Assembly (NCBI RefSeq): GCF_048569485.1
Contig: NC_134354.1
Span: 683,363,637-683,427,636 of the forward strand
DNA length: 64,000 nt
DNA from: Anomaloglossus baeobatrachus
Taxonomy: Eukaryota; Chordata; Amphibia; Anura; Aromobatidae
Direction: 5' to 3'
The position numbers and the translations under genes are program-made. Shown here one piece after another: positions 54,457-64,000 of the stretch. Under the pieces are notes generated by a model. The model worked only from the letters and a program-made list of their open reading frames with translations, was not told the DNA's origin and did not search any database. How positions within the stretch are numbered: the first letter of the stretch is position 1; every line of letters starts with the position of its first letter.

Positions 54457-56088
54457 CAGTCAGGGCCAGAAATATTTGGACAGTGACACAAGTTTTGTTA
54501 TTTTAGCTGTTTACAAAAACATGTTCAGAAATACAATTATATATATAATATGGGCTGAAAGTGCACACTCCCAGCTGCAATATGAGAGTTTTCACATCCA
54601 AATCGGAGAAAGGGTTTAGGAATCATAGCTCTGTAATGCATAGCCTCCTATTTTTCAAGGGACCAATAGTAATTGGACAAGGGACTCTAAGGGCTGCAAT
54701 TAACTCTGAAGGCGTCTCCCTCGTTAACCTGTAATCAATGAAGTAGTTAAAAGGTCTGGGGTTGATTACAGGTGTGTGGTTTTGCATTTGGAAGCTGTTG
54801 CTGTGACCAGACAACATGCGGTCTAAGGAACTCTCAATTGAGGTGAAGCAGAACATCCTGAGGCTGAAAAAAAAGAAAAAATTCATCAGAGAGATAGCAG
54901 ACATGCTTGGAGTAGCAAAATCAACAGTCGGGTACATTCTGAGAAAAAAGGAATTGACTGGTGAGCTTGGGAACTCAAAAAGGCCTGGGCGTCCACGGAT
55001 GACGCATACTTTCTTTGGTGAAGAAGAACCCGTTCACAACATCAACTGAAGTCCAGAACACTCTCAGTGAAGTAGGTGTATCTGTCTCTAAGCCAACAGT
55101 AAAGAGAAGACTCCATGAAAGTAAATACAAAGGGTTCACATCTAGATGCAAACCATTCATCAATTCCAAAAATAGACAGGCCAGAGTTAAATTTGCTGAA
55201 AAACACCTCATGAAGCCAGCTCAGTTCTGGAAAAGTATTCTATGGACAGATGAGACAAAGATCAACCTGTACCAGAATGATGGGAAGAAAAAAGTTTGGA
55301 GAAGAAAGGGAACGGCACATGATCCAAGGCACACCACATCCTCTGTAAAACATGGTGGAGGCAACGTGATGGCATGGGCATGCATGGCTTTCAATGGCAC
55401 TGGGTCACTTGTGTTTATTGATGACATAACAGCAGACAAGATTAGCCGGATGAATTCTGAAGTGTACCGGGATATACTTTCAGCCCAGATTCAGCCAAAT
55501 GCCGCAAAGTTGATCGGACGGCGCTTCATAGTACAGATGGACAATGACCCCAAGCATACAGCCAAAGCTACCCAGGAGTTCATGAGTGCAAAAAAGTGGA
55601 ACATTCTGCAATGGCCAAGTCAATCACCAGATCTTAACCCAATTGAGCATGCATTTCACTTGCTCAAATCCAGACTTAAGACGGAAAGACCCACAAACAA
55701 GCAAGACCTGAAGGCTGCGGCTGTAAAGGCCTGGCAAAGCATTAAGAAGGAGGAAACCCAGCGTTTGGTGATGTCCATGGGTTCCAGACTTAAGGCAGTG
55801 ATTGCCTCCAAAGGATTCGCAACAAAATATTGAAAATAAAAATATTTTGTTTGGGTTTGGTTTATTTGTCCAATTACTTTTGACCTCCTAAAATGTGGAG
55901 TGTTTGTAAAGAAATGTGTACAATTCCTACAATTTCTATCAGATATTTTTGTTCAAACCTTCAAATTAAACGTTACAATCTGCACTTGAATTCTGTTGTA
56001 GAGTTTTCATTTCAAATCCAATGTGGTGGCATGCAGAGCCCAACTCGCGAAAATTGTGTCACTGTCCAAATATTTCTGGACCTAACTG
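54457..56088 (+). mobile_element. Tc1-like transposon, 1632 bp
   Basis: Target TA on both sides (54455-54456, 56089-56090). Ends are inverted: CAGTCAGGGCCAGAAATATT on the left and its near-perfect inverse AATATTTCTGGACCTAACTG on the right, each followed inwards by a TGGACAGTGACAC-type stretch. A nearly complete transposase frame lies between. One frameshifting lesion makes this copy non-autonomous, though its ends look competent. Confidence 0.95.
54816..55833 (+). pseudogene. Tc1-like DD34E transposase, frame-shifted
   Basis: The start MRSKELSIEVKQNILRL opens an N-terminal paired-like helix-turn-helix region (IREIADMLGVAKSTVGYIL) and a GRPR motif, which bind the inverted ends. The catalytic part follows from about 55015. 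It carries the first aspartate in WTDETKINLY, the second in VQMDNDPKHTA and the glutamate in SPDLNPIEHAF, with 34 residues between the last two (DD34E). The protein ends at SKGFATKY. N- and C-terminal parts lie in different frames: a small deletion close to 55000, just after GRPR, shifts the frame and removes a few linker residues. All three catalytic residues are intact. It would catalyse cut-and-paste transposition at TA if the frame were whole. Confidence 0.95.
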
Positions 56089-56470
56089 TATATACCAGGA
56101 TGAGGACATATACTAGGATGGGGAACATATATACTAGGAATTAGGCCATATATACCAAGATAGGCCCAAGATGAGGACATATATACCAGGATAAGGGACA
56201 TATATACCAGCATGGCGAACATATGTACCAGCATGGGCCCAGGATGGGCGACATTTATACCAAAATGGGGCCCGGGATGGAGACATATACCAGGATGGGA
56301 ACATATAGACTAGGATGGGTCCAGGGTGGAGAACATATATACTAGAATTTGAGACATATATACCAGGATGGTGGACATATGCATCAGGATAGGGGACAAA
56401 TATACTAGGATGGAAAGCATATATACCAGGAAGTGTCCCAGGATAGGGAGACATTAGTACAGGATTGCTA

Positions 56471-57029
56471 CATAATAAAGGGGGAGGAGAGGAAACTTGA
56501 ATGTCTTTATAGGATTTAGAATGCTCCAAGGGCCCATACATCTAAACAACATGCAGGGGGTTCAGGTCCAAATTTTGCACCAGGGCCTATCAGACGCTCG
56601 TTACACCACTGGCCCAAGTTACAGCTGCAACTACTTACATTGTATGACCACAGCATAAGGGCCAGTCACACATGACAACAGTAAAGTCAGACGCTGTAGG
56701 CCCACCCTCTGTTCCTAAGCTGGTAGTGTGCACTAGGCCCTTATGGTATATTATATGCAGGAGTTGAGGTTCCGAAAGTGATGAGGTGCATGTGCCCACC
56801 CACTTGCCTGTCCAGTCTGCCTCCTTCCTACACAATAAACATCTGCATGCCACTATATATGAGAACATGTATAGGACACTCTCTGTGATATATATATATA
56901 TATGTATATTCATATATCCAATGTTTATATATCCAAAAAGGCAAGAGATTAGCTTACATAAATGTACAGAAAGCAGAACACAATCAGAAATAGAATTTTT
57001 TTTTATAGAGGTAATAGTGTGAAATAACA
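56471..57029. other. no recognised gene; short (TA)n
   Basis: A TATATATATATATG tract at about 56888-56905. Nothing else supportable. Confidence 0.4.
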
Positions 57030-57285
57030 AAAAAGAACCCTCTAAAAAATACTTTATTAAGACTCAATAAAAACAGTCCAAAAATTGTCAAGGTGTGTTG
57101 TTGGGCACCGTGAGCACGAGACAGCCTGCACAACACGTGGAGCTATTACTTGCTCCAGGGCACACAGCTGTCAGAAAATACAGCACCTGTGTATTTATGA
57201 AGGTTTCCGCAGACATATCATCTATGTCTAAGAGCCTTCACAGGTGGCCAATTTTTGTCACGACTCACTTGTAGTCCATATCATT

Positions 57286-57341
57286 AAATCCCCTGATGAA
57301 CCCCCGCCACAAGCCAGGTGGAGTAGGAAACGCGTCGGATA
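57286..57341 (+). ncRNA. hammerhead motif, minimal type
   Basis: Core CTGATGA (57293-57299), a helix II region with CCAC/GTGG, core GAAAC (57327-57331), self-complementary ACGCGT as helix III, and GTC cleavage triplet. The outer helix is only weakly paired (CC/GG). Helix II is partly mispaired, so activity is uncertain. Confidence 0.55.
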
Positions 57342-57460
57342 GGCAAGAGGACTCCTAGAGCTAAGTACCTCATTTGGCCAACGTATTAGGTTTGCCTATT
57401 TGCTCTTTTTATGCATTTATGGCATCCTATTGTGGATAATTTCATGATATGATCTGTATA

Positions 57461-58634
57461 TGTGGCACCCTGGGCAAGGCAGGTCGTCACAGGTGCTGCA
57501 ACAACACACCCCACACCCCGGTTAGGCACATCAGCCGCACACACAAATCCTTGTTGCCTCCCTCCAGGGGCTGATGTCCACACCAGGTGGGGCGGAGCCA
57601 GGCGGTTGGCCCCGCCCATCGAGGAGTTCACAGTCCTGGAGGCAGGAAAAGGGTTCAGTTCAGTTGGGAGTTCAGTTTGGAGTTCAGTTTGGAGTGAGGA
57701 AAGTGGTAGTTGAGGAGCAGACTGACCGTGTCCGGGTACGTGGCCGGGCACATACAGCAAGGTTGGCAGACGGTGGTGGCCGTCTGCAGGAGAGGCCTAT
57801 CGACGCGGAACCGTAGGGCCGAGGTTGGGCGGTGGCCCACCGGTACCGAACCGGGGAGCGAAGAGAAGCCAGCACCAAACTGGCAGGGCCTGCGGACCCC
57901 GACCAGGCTGGGAGTCGCCGTAAAACTGTTCAAATCCGTTAGCGAAGGGAACCTCCGGGGTTTCCAAGCATCAAAGACCTGAGTGAAGGCAACCATCCAA
58001 ACCGTACAGGGAGATAAAGCTACCGCCAGAGCTAGAGCTCCCAGGGCCAGAGCCTGCGGGCAAAAGGGCTCCTCCGGCATCTATATGCTGGGGAGCGGGT
58101 CACCGGTGGGAAGCCATCGGGACCGAAAACACACAGAAGGTGCAGGGAAAGGCAGCCATCACCAACCGTCCGGGAGTAACCAAGGCAGCCGGCTGCGGGA
58201 CCCGTCCATCCAGCCGTTTGTTTTACCGGAGACTCTGTGTTCATTCCTGGCTGAGTGAGTACCACCGTGCCGTCCGGCACCGTGCTGCCCCCGCGACCCT
58301 GCACCTCAGCTGCCCTGCATCCCTCCCTTCACCCCTCACTGGGCCGCGGGACCACCAACCCCTACCCACGGAGGGGGAAAACATCCCAGCTGCTCCCTAA
58401 CAACGCTCCCGGGATCCCTGTCACCAGCAGCGGTGGTGCCCCAACCTCACCACGACCCGTGGGTGGCGTCACGAAGTCAATCCCCAAACCAGACCAACCC
58501 CTTTCACTCACGGGCGAGGAGCGCCGCTCGAGTCCCCGGGATCCGGCCCACCGCTCGAGCCACCGAGCAGCAGCAGCAGCAGCCGGACCCGAGCCGCAGG
58601 CGCGGTCGAGTAGCGCACCCCCCCGCCCGCGACA
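57461..58634 (+). repeat. 5' LTR
   Basis: Starts TGTGGCACCCTGGGC, ends CGCGACA. Contains a PBS-like TGGCGTCACGAAG near 58465 and a (CAG)n-type GAGCAGCAGCAGCAGC stretch near 58565. Confidence 0.85.
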
Positions 58635-58637
58635 ACT

Positions 58638-58655
58638 TGGCGTCACGAACAGGAT
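58638..58655 (+). other. primer-binding site
   Basis: TGGCGTCACGAACAGGAT starts four bases after the 5' LTR. The same motif follows the 5' LTR in the elements at 20130, 21019 and (diverged) 42031. The tRNA is not assigned. Confidence 0.7.
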
Positions 58656-58875
58656 CTTACCGTTCTACCAGTTGGTAGAGGTGCGCCTTGTAGCCCTGCC
58701 GGAAGTGTCCGGCCAAAAAATTTCAGAATTCGCCATTTTGGGCGCGCAGATTTTCCCACTCGAGCGTCTTCCCGAGCAGTGGAGGCGCGAAGGCCAAAGC
58801 TCCGCCCCTGAAGAGGAGGTGCTAAGAGAAAACCAAGGGGGGAAGGATGGCGGCCGGCCGCATGTGAACCGCGGC

Positions 58876-58883
58876 TATAAAAG
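58876..58883 (+). promoter_or_regulatory. TATA-like box upstream of the element reading frame
   Basis: TATAAAAG lies 64 bases before the ATG at 58940, well inside the internal region and not in the LTR. The related minus-strand element has ATAAAAGG at the equivalent place (45710-45718). Both are followed by AGGACTCTGC. This suggests an internal promoter (inference). Confidence 0.5.
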
Positions 58884-58939
58884 CAAGGACGCCAGGACTC
58901 TGCGGCCATCTTTGGTTCCTGGAAGAGGCCGCTGCTAAG

Positions 58940-59752
58940 ATGCTGAGTCCGACCGACAACACCGTAGTCCCCGCGCCCGCGCCTGGCACCGCAGCGTGGG
59001 TGGAAGTCCGGACCGCCCAGCTAAGCAGCCGTCCGCCGGTCCGTGTGCAGCTCCTCCTGGAGGAGAGGGAGGCCAACATGGCGGACGTGGTGGCGGCTAT
59101 ACGGAGACGCGAGGTGGAAGAGGATTTGGAGGAGTGGGTAAGAGACCCACGCCCCTGTATTCCCAAGGGATCAGCCGCTGCGGCTGAGGGGCCCGGCTTG
59201 CACCCGCTCACCCTGCTGCCTCCCCCGCTACCCGCGTTAGTCGCTACCACCCCGCCACTAGGCCCGCTACCTGCCCAACCGGTAGCGGTACCCTGCCCGT
59301 CTGCCCAAGTGGACCAACCTGCAGCCGAAGCCCGCAGACGTCCCGAACCGCTTCCCTTGAAGCTACCGAAGACCGTGCCTAGTCCCGTACCGGCACCGAC
59401 AGGCCGTTCCATGCAGGAGGAGGCGGAGGTCCAGCGGGAGAGGAACCCTATACCCATCCCCCACGCCTCGGCTGAGGCTTCGCCGGGTCGTTGCTGCGAG
59501 GCAGCGCCCCAGGCCCTGACACCGCGGGATCTTCCACATAGATCGCCAGTCATGGGCAGCATGGTGGAAGTCTCACGGGGCCCGACCCGCGCGCAGGGGC
59601 AAGCAGTAGCCCCTTACTGGGACAGGGAACCGACCCCGCTGGGCCGAGAGATTGCGGAGAGGGAGAGGCGGAGAGCTGAAGTGATAGCCCGCACCATCCA
59701 GGAGAAAGAGTCTCCACAGAGCCGCCTTCCGTGTACGGGGCCCAATCCATGA
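58940..59752 (+). CDS. element protein, N-terminal part and helical linker
   Basis: 270-residue open region starting MLSPTDNTVVPAPAPGTAAW; the ATG was chosen because the start and upstream AGGACTCTGC are shared with the copy at 45654. Residues 15-75 form the conserved family region (WVEVRTAQLSSRPPVRVQLL, ANMADVVAAIRRREVEEDLE, DPRPCIPKG). A Pro/Ala-rich linker (about 80-170) follows, then a charged helical stretch (LGREIAERERRRAEVIARTI). No zinc knuckle and no protease motif are seen. It may act as a structural or RNA-binding protein of the element (inference). Confidence 0.65.
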   Translation: MLSPTDNTVVPAPAPGTAAWVEVRTAQLSSRPPVRVQLLLEEREANMADVVAAIRRREVEEDLEEWVRDPRPCIPKGSAAAAEGPGLHPLTLLPPPLPALVATTPPLGPLPAQPVAVPCPSAQVDQPAAEARRRPEPLPLKLPKTVPSPVPAPTGRSMQEEAEVQRERNPIPIPHASAEASPGRCCEAAPQALTPRDLPHRSPVMGSMVEVSRGPTRAQGQAVAPYWDREPTPLGREIAERERRRAEVIARTIQEKESPQSRLPCTGPNP

Positions 59753-60026
59753 GGGGCAAGTACGAAAATTTGATGTCCGTCGGGGGTACGGATTCATCTA
59801 CGAGCCGGGCCTGGAGGCCGAGGTCTTTGTAGCCCATCGGGACGTTAATGCCCACTTACCGGAGGACCACCTGGGCCGTAACCTGATGCCAGGAGATTTG
59901 GTCCAGTACACACGACACTGTGGGGAGAGGGGCTGGTTTGCCCTGGACGCTAAACTGAGGGGCAGTCAGGAGGCCCAAGCACCAGCCCAACCCGCTCCCC
60001 CGGCCAGTGGGGTGGACCTGAAGTGA
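59728..60026 (+). CDS. cold-shock-domain-like segment
   Basis: This open segment encodes a region with the cold-shock fold signature. GQVRKFDVRRGYGFIYEPG (59754 on) corresponds to the first strands with the RNP1-type RGYGFI. EVFVAHRDV corresponds to RNP2-type VFVHH. MPGDLVQYTRHCGERGWFAL and DAKL match the last strands (G-x-x-V-x-F/Y...G-x-x-A-x-V). About 68 residues, the normal length. Cold-shock domains bind single-stranded RNA or DNA (YBX and LIN28 families). A Pro/Ala-rich tail ends the segment. Its presence in an LTR element is unusual. Confidence 0.75.
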
Positions 60027-60701
60027 GTCAGCGGTCCCCCGTTGCACCGAAGTCCCCGTTGGGACCACCAGTACCGTTGTTGTGTGAGTAAATGAAAAAT
60101 GAATGAAACAACCTAAGTTAACCTGATTAGCAATCGTGATTGAACCGGCCGTTGCCGGCAAGTTTGTCCGTGGAGGGACCCTTTGCACCGTTTGCGTAAA
60201 ACTGCTTACGGACACGCCCGAGAACTTGCAGGGCAACCACAAACTAGTGGCATGTAAATAATTGTTGCCATTTTTCTGTGACCGCCTCCTGAGAGGCTGA
60301 TTTGGAGGATAGGCCTGGAGGAAAGGGATGGCCCAGGCCCGCCACTACCGTAACCGGTGGCGATCCTCCGGGGAGTCAGGGGTTCCCCATGGACGTGGGT
60401 CCCCTGAAAGAGACCGTACCCGCTCGGGCAGCCTGGTGATGGACTGGGGCAAGGGGTGCTGCCCATTTGCTTAGGGGCAGCATCAGGGCCAGGTTGTTTG
60501 GGCGGGGGGGGAAGAGCGGAAGCCGTTGTTAATAAAAATTGACTACCGTTAGTAACGTTAAAGAAAGTGCCTCCCGTAAGGGAAGTTTTATGAAAAATGC
60601 TTATGTTGAAATGTTTGCCGTTACCATGTTATTTATCTTTTTCAGTTGTGAAAATAAAACCGGTGATGGACGGGCAGCCCGCGGACGGTCTGCATTTAAC
60701 C

Positions 60702-60710
60702 AGGGGGGAA
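60702..60710 (+). other. polypurine tract
   Basis: AGGGGGGAA lies directly before the 3' LTR, the position of plus-strand priming. Equivalent purine tracts precede the 3' LTRs at 22131 (minus) and 25166. Confidence 0.65.
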
Positions 60711-61930
60711 TGTGGCACCCTGGGCAAGCCAGGTCGTCACAGGTGCTGCAACAACACACCTCACACCCCGGTTAGGCACATCAGCCGCATACACAAATCT
60801 TTGTTGCCTCCCTCTAGGGGCTGATGTCCACACCAGGTGGGACGGAGCCAGGCGGTTGGCCCCGCCCATCGAGGAGTTCACAGTCCTGGAAGCTGGAAAA
60901 GGGTTCAGTTCAGTTGGGAGTTCAGTTTGGAGTGAGGAAAGTGGTAGTTGAGGAGCAGACTGACAGTGTCCGGGTACATGGCCCGGGCACATACAGCAAG
61001 GTTGGGAGACGGTAGTGGCCGTCTGCAGGAGAGGCCTATCGACGCGGAACCGTAGGGCCGGGGTTGGGCGGTGGCCCACCGGTACCGAACCGGGGAGCGA
61101 AGAGAAGCCAGCACCAAACCGGCAGGGCCTGCGGACCCCGACCAGGCTGGGAGTCGCCGTAAAACTGGTCAAATCCGTTAGCGAAGGGAACCTCCGGGGT
61201 TTCCAACCATCAAAGACCCGAGTGAAGGCAACCGTTCAAACCGTACAGGGAGATAAAGCTACCGCCAGAGCTAGAGCTCCCAGGGCCAGAGCCTGCCTGC
61301 AAAAGGGCTCCTCCGGCACCTATACGCTGGGGAGCGGGTCACCGGTGGGAAGCCATCGGGACCGAAAATACACAGAAGGTGCAGGGAAAGGCAGCCATCA
61401 CCAACCGTCCGGAAGTAACCAAGGAAGCCGTCTGCGGGACCTGTCCATCAAGCCGTTTGTTTTACCGGAGACTCTGTGTTCATTCCTGGCTGAGTGAGTA
61501 CCACCATGCCATCTGGCACCGCGCTGCCCCCGCGACCCTGCACCTCACCTGCCCTGCATCCCTCCCTTCACCTCTCACCGGGCCCCGGGACCACCAACCC
61601 CTACCCACGGAGGGGGAAAACATCTCAGCTGTTCCCTAACAACGCTCCCGGGATCCCCGTCACCAGCAGCGGTGGTGCCCCAACCTCACCACGACTCGTG
61701 GGTGGCATCACGAACTCAATCCCCAAACCAGACCAACCCCTTTCACTCACGGGCGAGGAGCGCCGCTCGAGTCCCCGAGATCTGGCCCACCGCTTGAGCC
61801 ACCGAGCAGCAGCAGCAGCCGGACCCGAGCCGCAGGCGTGGTCGAGTAGCGCACCCCCCGCCCGCGACAACTTACAGCAGCAGCCGGACCCGAGCCGCGG
61901 TCGAGTAGCACACCCCCCCTGCAAGCGACA
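60711..61930 (+). repeat. 3' LTR
   Basis: Starts TGTGGCACCCTGGGC, ends AAGCGACA. Very similar to the 5' LTR, with an added CAGCAGCAGCCGGACCCGAG-type repeat at its end. Confidence 0.85.
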
Positions 61931-62405
61931 TATACTACCGTAGAAGTCTCAAAATGTCAAAATGACACCTTGTATATATTATTGTGGATGGGTAGGGTTT
62001 TGGGCTTTTTTCTATTTCGACCATCACAGGTCTGAGACATTGACCATACCTTCATTTTTATATATGTATACTTATTTGACTGCTTAGCACATTTGGTTGG
62101 CGTTTGCTGGTGGATATCCTGATGTTGTGATAGGCAGGGGCAGATAAGGGAACAGGGGCACAGCAAAAGTTAGGGTGTCCTCCATTGTTACGCAGGGAAC
62201 AACATAGGGAGAGCCTAGCTTATTTGTGTAGGTATCTTGGCTATTAATAGCCCCTTACTACAGGCCCTTACTGCTCTCACGTCCCTACCTGTCTTGGTAC
62301 CACAGCAAGGATATTCTCGTGCTCACGGTACACAACACCTCACCTTGACAGTTTTTATACTGTTTTCAATGGAGTCTTAATAAAGTATTTTTTTAGAGGG
62401 TTCTT

Positions 62406-63050
62406 TTTAGGTCCTTGTCATGGTGGCAGGCTTAAAAAACTCATTTGGCCAAAACAAGAGCTGATGGCTAGCTATGATATGGTGTTCGATGGGAACTGTT
62501 AATGTGTGATTGGTGAGGACGTGGTGAAGAGTTTTTCCAAAAGTGGGTGGTGGGACTGTGGAAGGTTCAACGGGATGAGGCGTAGAGGCGGAGTTATGGT
62601 CAAGGTGCAGTCTCAAGGGGGCTTGAAAATTTTGCCAGTATGGGGCCCTGAAGTTCTTGACAGCAACCCTGCTTATAGAGAACACATAGGAGCTCTTGGC
62701 CGAGCCAAATGTTCCTGTATATGGAGGAGCCTGGAGAGAGACCATTCAGCCTACAGATATCTAATGTATACGGTGACCTTTACCCCCAGATTTTTTAGTT
62801 CCATTTCAAAAGTATGCAAAATATAATTGTAAAGGTGGCCGTGAAGAAAAAAGTGACACAGACCTGAATCAGGAGAAAAGACCGATAATCAGGAATTTCT
62901 CCAATAACATTCCCTGCACAACCTCGTCCATAACCTTTATCTGCCCCGTAGCCAGAAACTACTTTACAGTCAGACAAGTTATGCAATACGTCATAAGTGC
63001 AGCTCTTCACCTTCCTGTCTAAATAAGACTGAACCCTTCAAAATAAGCTC
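62406..63050. other. no recognised feature
   Basis: No supportable gene or repeat. Short frames have no recognisable content. Confidence 0.35.
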
Positions 63051-63298
63051 CTTGAATTTCCCAAGTTGTGAGTCAGATAAGACAGCACTACACACCCTGC
63101 TGTATAAGGTGATCCATCCGTACAATCACTTCCTGAAGCTCAATGGGTTAATGATGTTGCAACATAGCTTGTCTCTATTCCAGATTGTGTACCTGCCCAT
63201 TACACTGAGGTATGGGAAGTATTTCCTCCCACTGTCCTGAGGGAAGGCAGATCAGTAGGACGGAGCCTGGGACTGTGCTGTGATCCTGCCGCTGTAAG
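63051..63298 (+). other. possible non-coding first exon
   Basis: Unique-looking sequence with TATAAGG near 63102 and a strong donor-like CTGTAAG|GTGAGTCC at 63298/63299. No supported reading frame. This is a weak suggestion of a promoter-proximal exon of a gene lying beyond the window. Confidence 0.15.
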
Positions 63299-63655
63299 GT
63301 GAGTCCTGGAGGGATGAGGACTGGGAGTGTGGGACCTGCAGGGAAGGAAAACCCATAATATGTTCAATTATTCTATATATTAGTGAAAGAAGACCCAAAA
63401 TACAAGGGGATCAAAAAAATCCCTAAAACATAGACTGGGACCCCTCTGTGATCTATAGATCCCAATAATCAAACCGTTTATGCCTGGTAAGAGGCATTGT
63501 GAGATGGATATAATGTATTTCTATAGCATCTACTTTACATATGTAATATCACAAATCTATAATATTGTGCTTGCATTAATCACATAAGACATATTGAATA
63601 TCCCTACATCATGGCTACAACATTGTATGAAATCACATGGCAACACAGCGCTTGC
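63299..63655. other. no recognised feature
   Basis: Nothing supportable seen. Confidence 0.35.
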
Positions 63656-64000
63656 AAAATCTCACCACTGAGGAGTAAGCGTACGTTCACACTGAGTCTG
63701 TGCAAAAAGTCACCACTGAGCAGTAAGCATACGTTCACACTGAGTCTGTGCAAAAAGTCACCACTGAGCAGTAAGCGTACATGCACACTGAGTCTGTGCA
63801 AAAAGTCACCACTGAGCAGTAAGCGTACATTCACACTGAGTCTGTGCAACAAGTCACCACTGAGCAGTAAGCGTACATTCACACTGAGTCTGTGCAAAAA
63901 GTCACCACTGAGCAGTAAGCGTACATTCACACTGAGTCTGTGCAAAAAGTCACCACTGAGCAGTAAGCGTACATTCACACTGAGTCTGTGCAAAAAGTCA
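63656..64000. repeat. 48-bp minisatellite running off the window
   Basis: About seven near-identical 48-bp units (theme: GTCACCACTGAGCAGTAAGC, then GTACATTCACACTGAGTCTG, then TGCAAAAA). Because 48 is a multiple of three, the minus strand stays open (16-residue repeat HRLSVNVRLLLSGDFL); this is not evidence for a gene. The array continues past the window end. Confidence 0.9.

Larger units (their letters stand above)
54340..56470 (+). repeat. ATATATACCAGGATGGGG minisatellite, split by Tc1
   Basis: Short imperfect units of about 25-35 bp with the theme CATATATACCAGGATGGGG occur at 54350-54456 and again at 56089-56450. The Tc1 element between them was inserted into the array. Confidence 0.75.
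57461..61930 (+). mobile_element. short LTR element with cold-shock segment (best copy)
   Basis: Element of 4470 bp flanked by TATA (57457-57460, 61931-61934). The 5' LTR is 57461-58634 and the 3' LTR 60711-61930; the latter has an extra ~50-bp repeat near its end. By eye the LTRs differ at only a few percent of positions, so the insertion is fairly young. The 2.1-kb internal region has a primer-binding site, a TATA-like box, an N-terminal protein region (58940-59752), a cold-shock-like segment (59728-60026) and a purine tract before the 3' LTR. Protease, reverse transcriptase and integrase are absent, so it is non-autonomous. Structurally it looks almost whole, with about one or two breaks. 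Confidence 0.9.
57030..62405. mobile_element. Penelope-like inverted arms around an LTR element
   Basis: The left edge (57030-57120) contains AACCCTCTAAAAAATACTTT and GGGCACCGTGAGCACGAG. The right edge (62310-62405) contains the same words inverted (CTCGTGCTCACGGT, AAAGTATTTTTTTAGAGGGT). A hammerhead motif lies in between at 57286-57341. The arrangement matches the palindromes at 3325-9407 and 12175-12620. No convincing flanking duplication was found. An LTR element was later inserted at 57461-61930. Confidence 0.6.

Noticed and set aside
63604-63993. 129-codon frame with 16-residue repeats
   Set aside because: 48-bp minisatellite; open by arithmetic only.

Overview
This 64-kb window looks like intergenic DNA from a large, repeat-rich vertebrate genome, most likely an amphibian (frog-like). 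The signs are an L2-type LINE with a TATTA-rich tail, Penelope-like elements with hammerhead ribozymes, a DD34E Tc1 transposon, a Helitron, many GC-rich MITEs with 'GTGTGAC/GTGTAAAGC' ends, and LTR elements in every state of decay. Species assignment is inference. I found no convincing host protein-coding gene; nearly every long open frame is a mobile-element fragment, its antisense shadow, or a tandem repeat without stops.

Layout. 0-11.3 kb: old degenerate repeats interrupted by a Penelope-like palindrome (3325-9407). The palindrome holds a solo LTR, a Helitron (itself carrying a hammerhead-ribozyme array), a mariner-type MITE and an L2 fragment; a further solo LTR follows at 10.3 kb. 11.3-20.1 kb: sparse sequence with a second ribozyme-bearing palindrome (12.2 kb), two opposed solo LTRs (15.5-17.8 kb) and a 0.9-kb foldback element. 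20.1-26.1 kb: one LTR element inserted inside another. 26.1-36.5 kb: MITEs, a 30-bp minisatellite split by a MITE, and a Penelope-like element with a GIY-YIG endonuclease remnant. 37.2-41.1 kb: a mariner-type element, invaded by another DNA element, which carries tRNA-like pieces and a 1.5-kb satellite. 42.0-47.2 kb and 50.7-54.0 kb: two more short LTR elements, one with an 877-bp insertion and one rearranged. 54.3-56.5 kb: a Tc1 transposon inside a minisatellite. 57.0-62.4 kb: Penelope-like inverted arms around the best-preserved LTR element. The window ends in a 48-bp minisatellite.

The most interesting system is a family of short LTR elements (internal region about 1.7-2.1 kb, without recognisable protease, reverse transcriptase or integrase). 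They share a distinctive N-terminal protein region. At least two copies also encode a cold-shock-domain-like segment near the 3' end of the internal region. These elements carry a TATA-like box just upstream of the reading frame, and all their LTRs contain a second copy of the primer-binding-site core. The second notable theme is self-cleaving hammerhead motifs in tandem or inverted arrangements, flanked by long (14-19 bp) target duplications.
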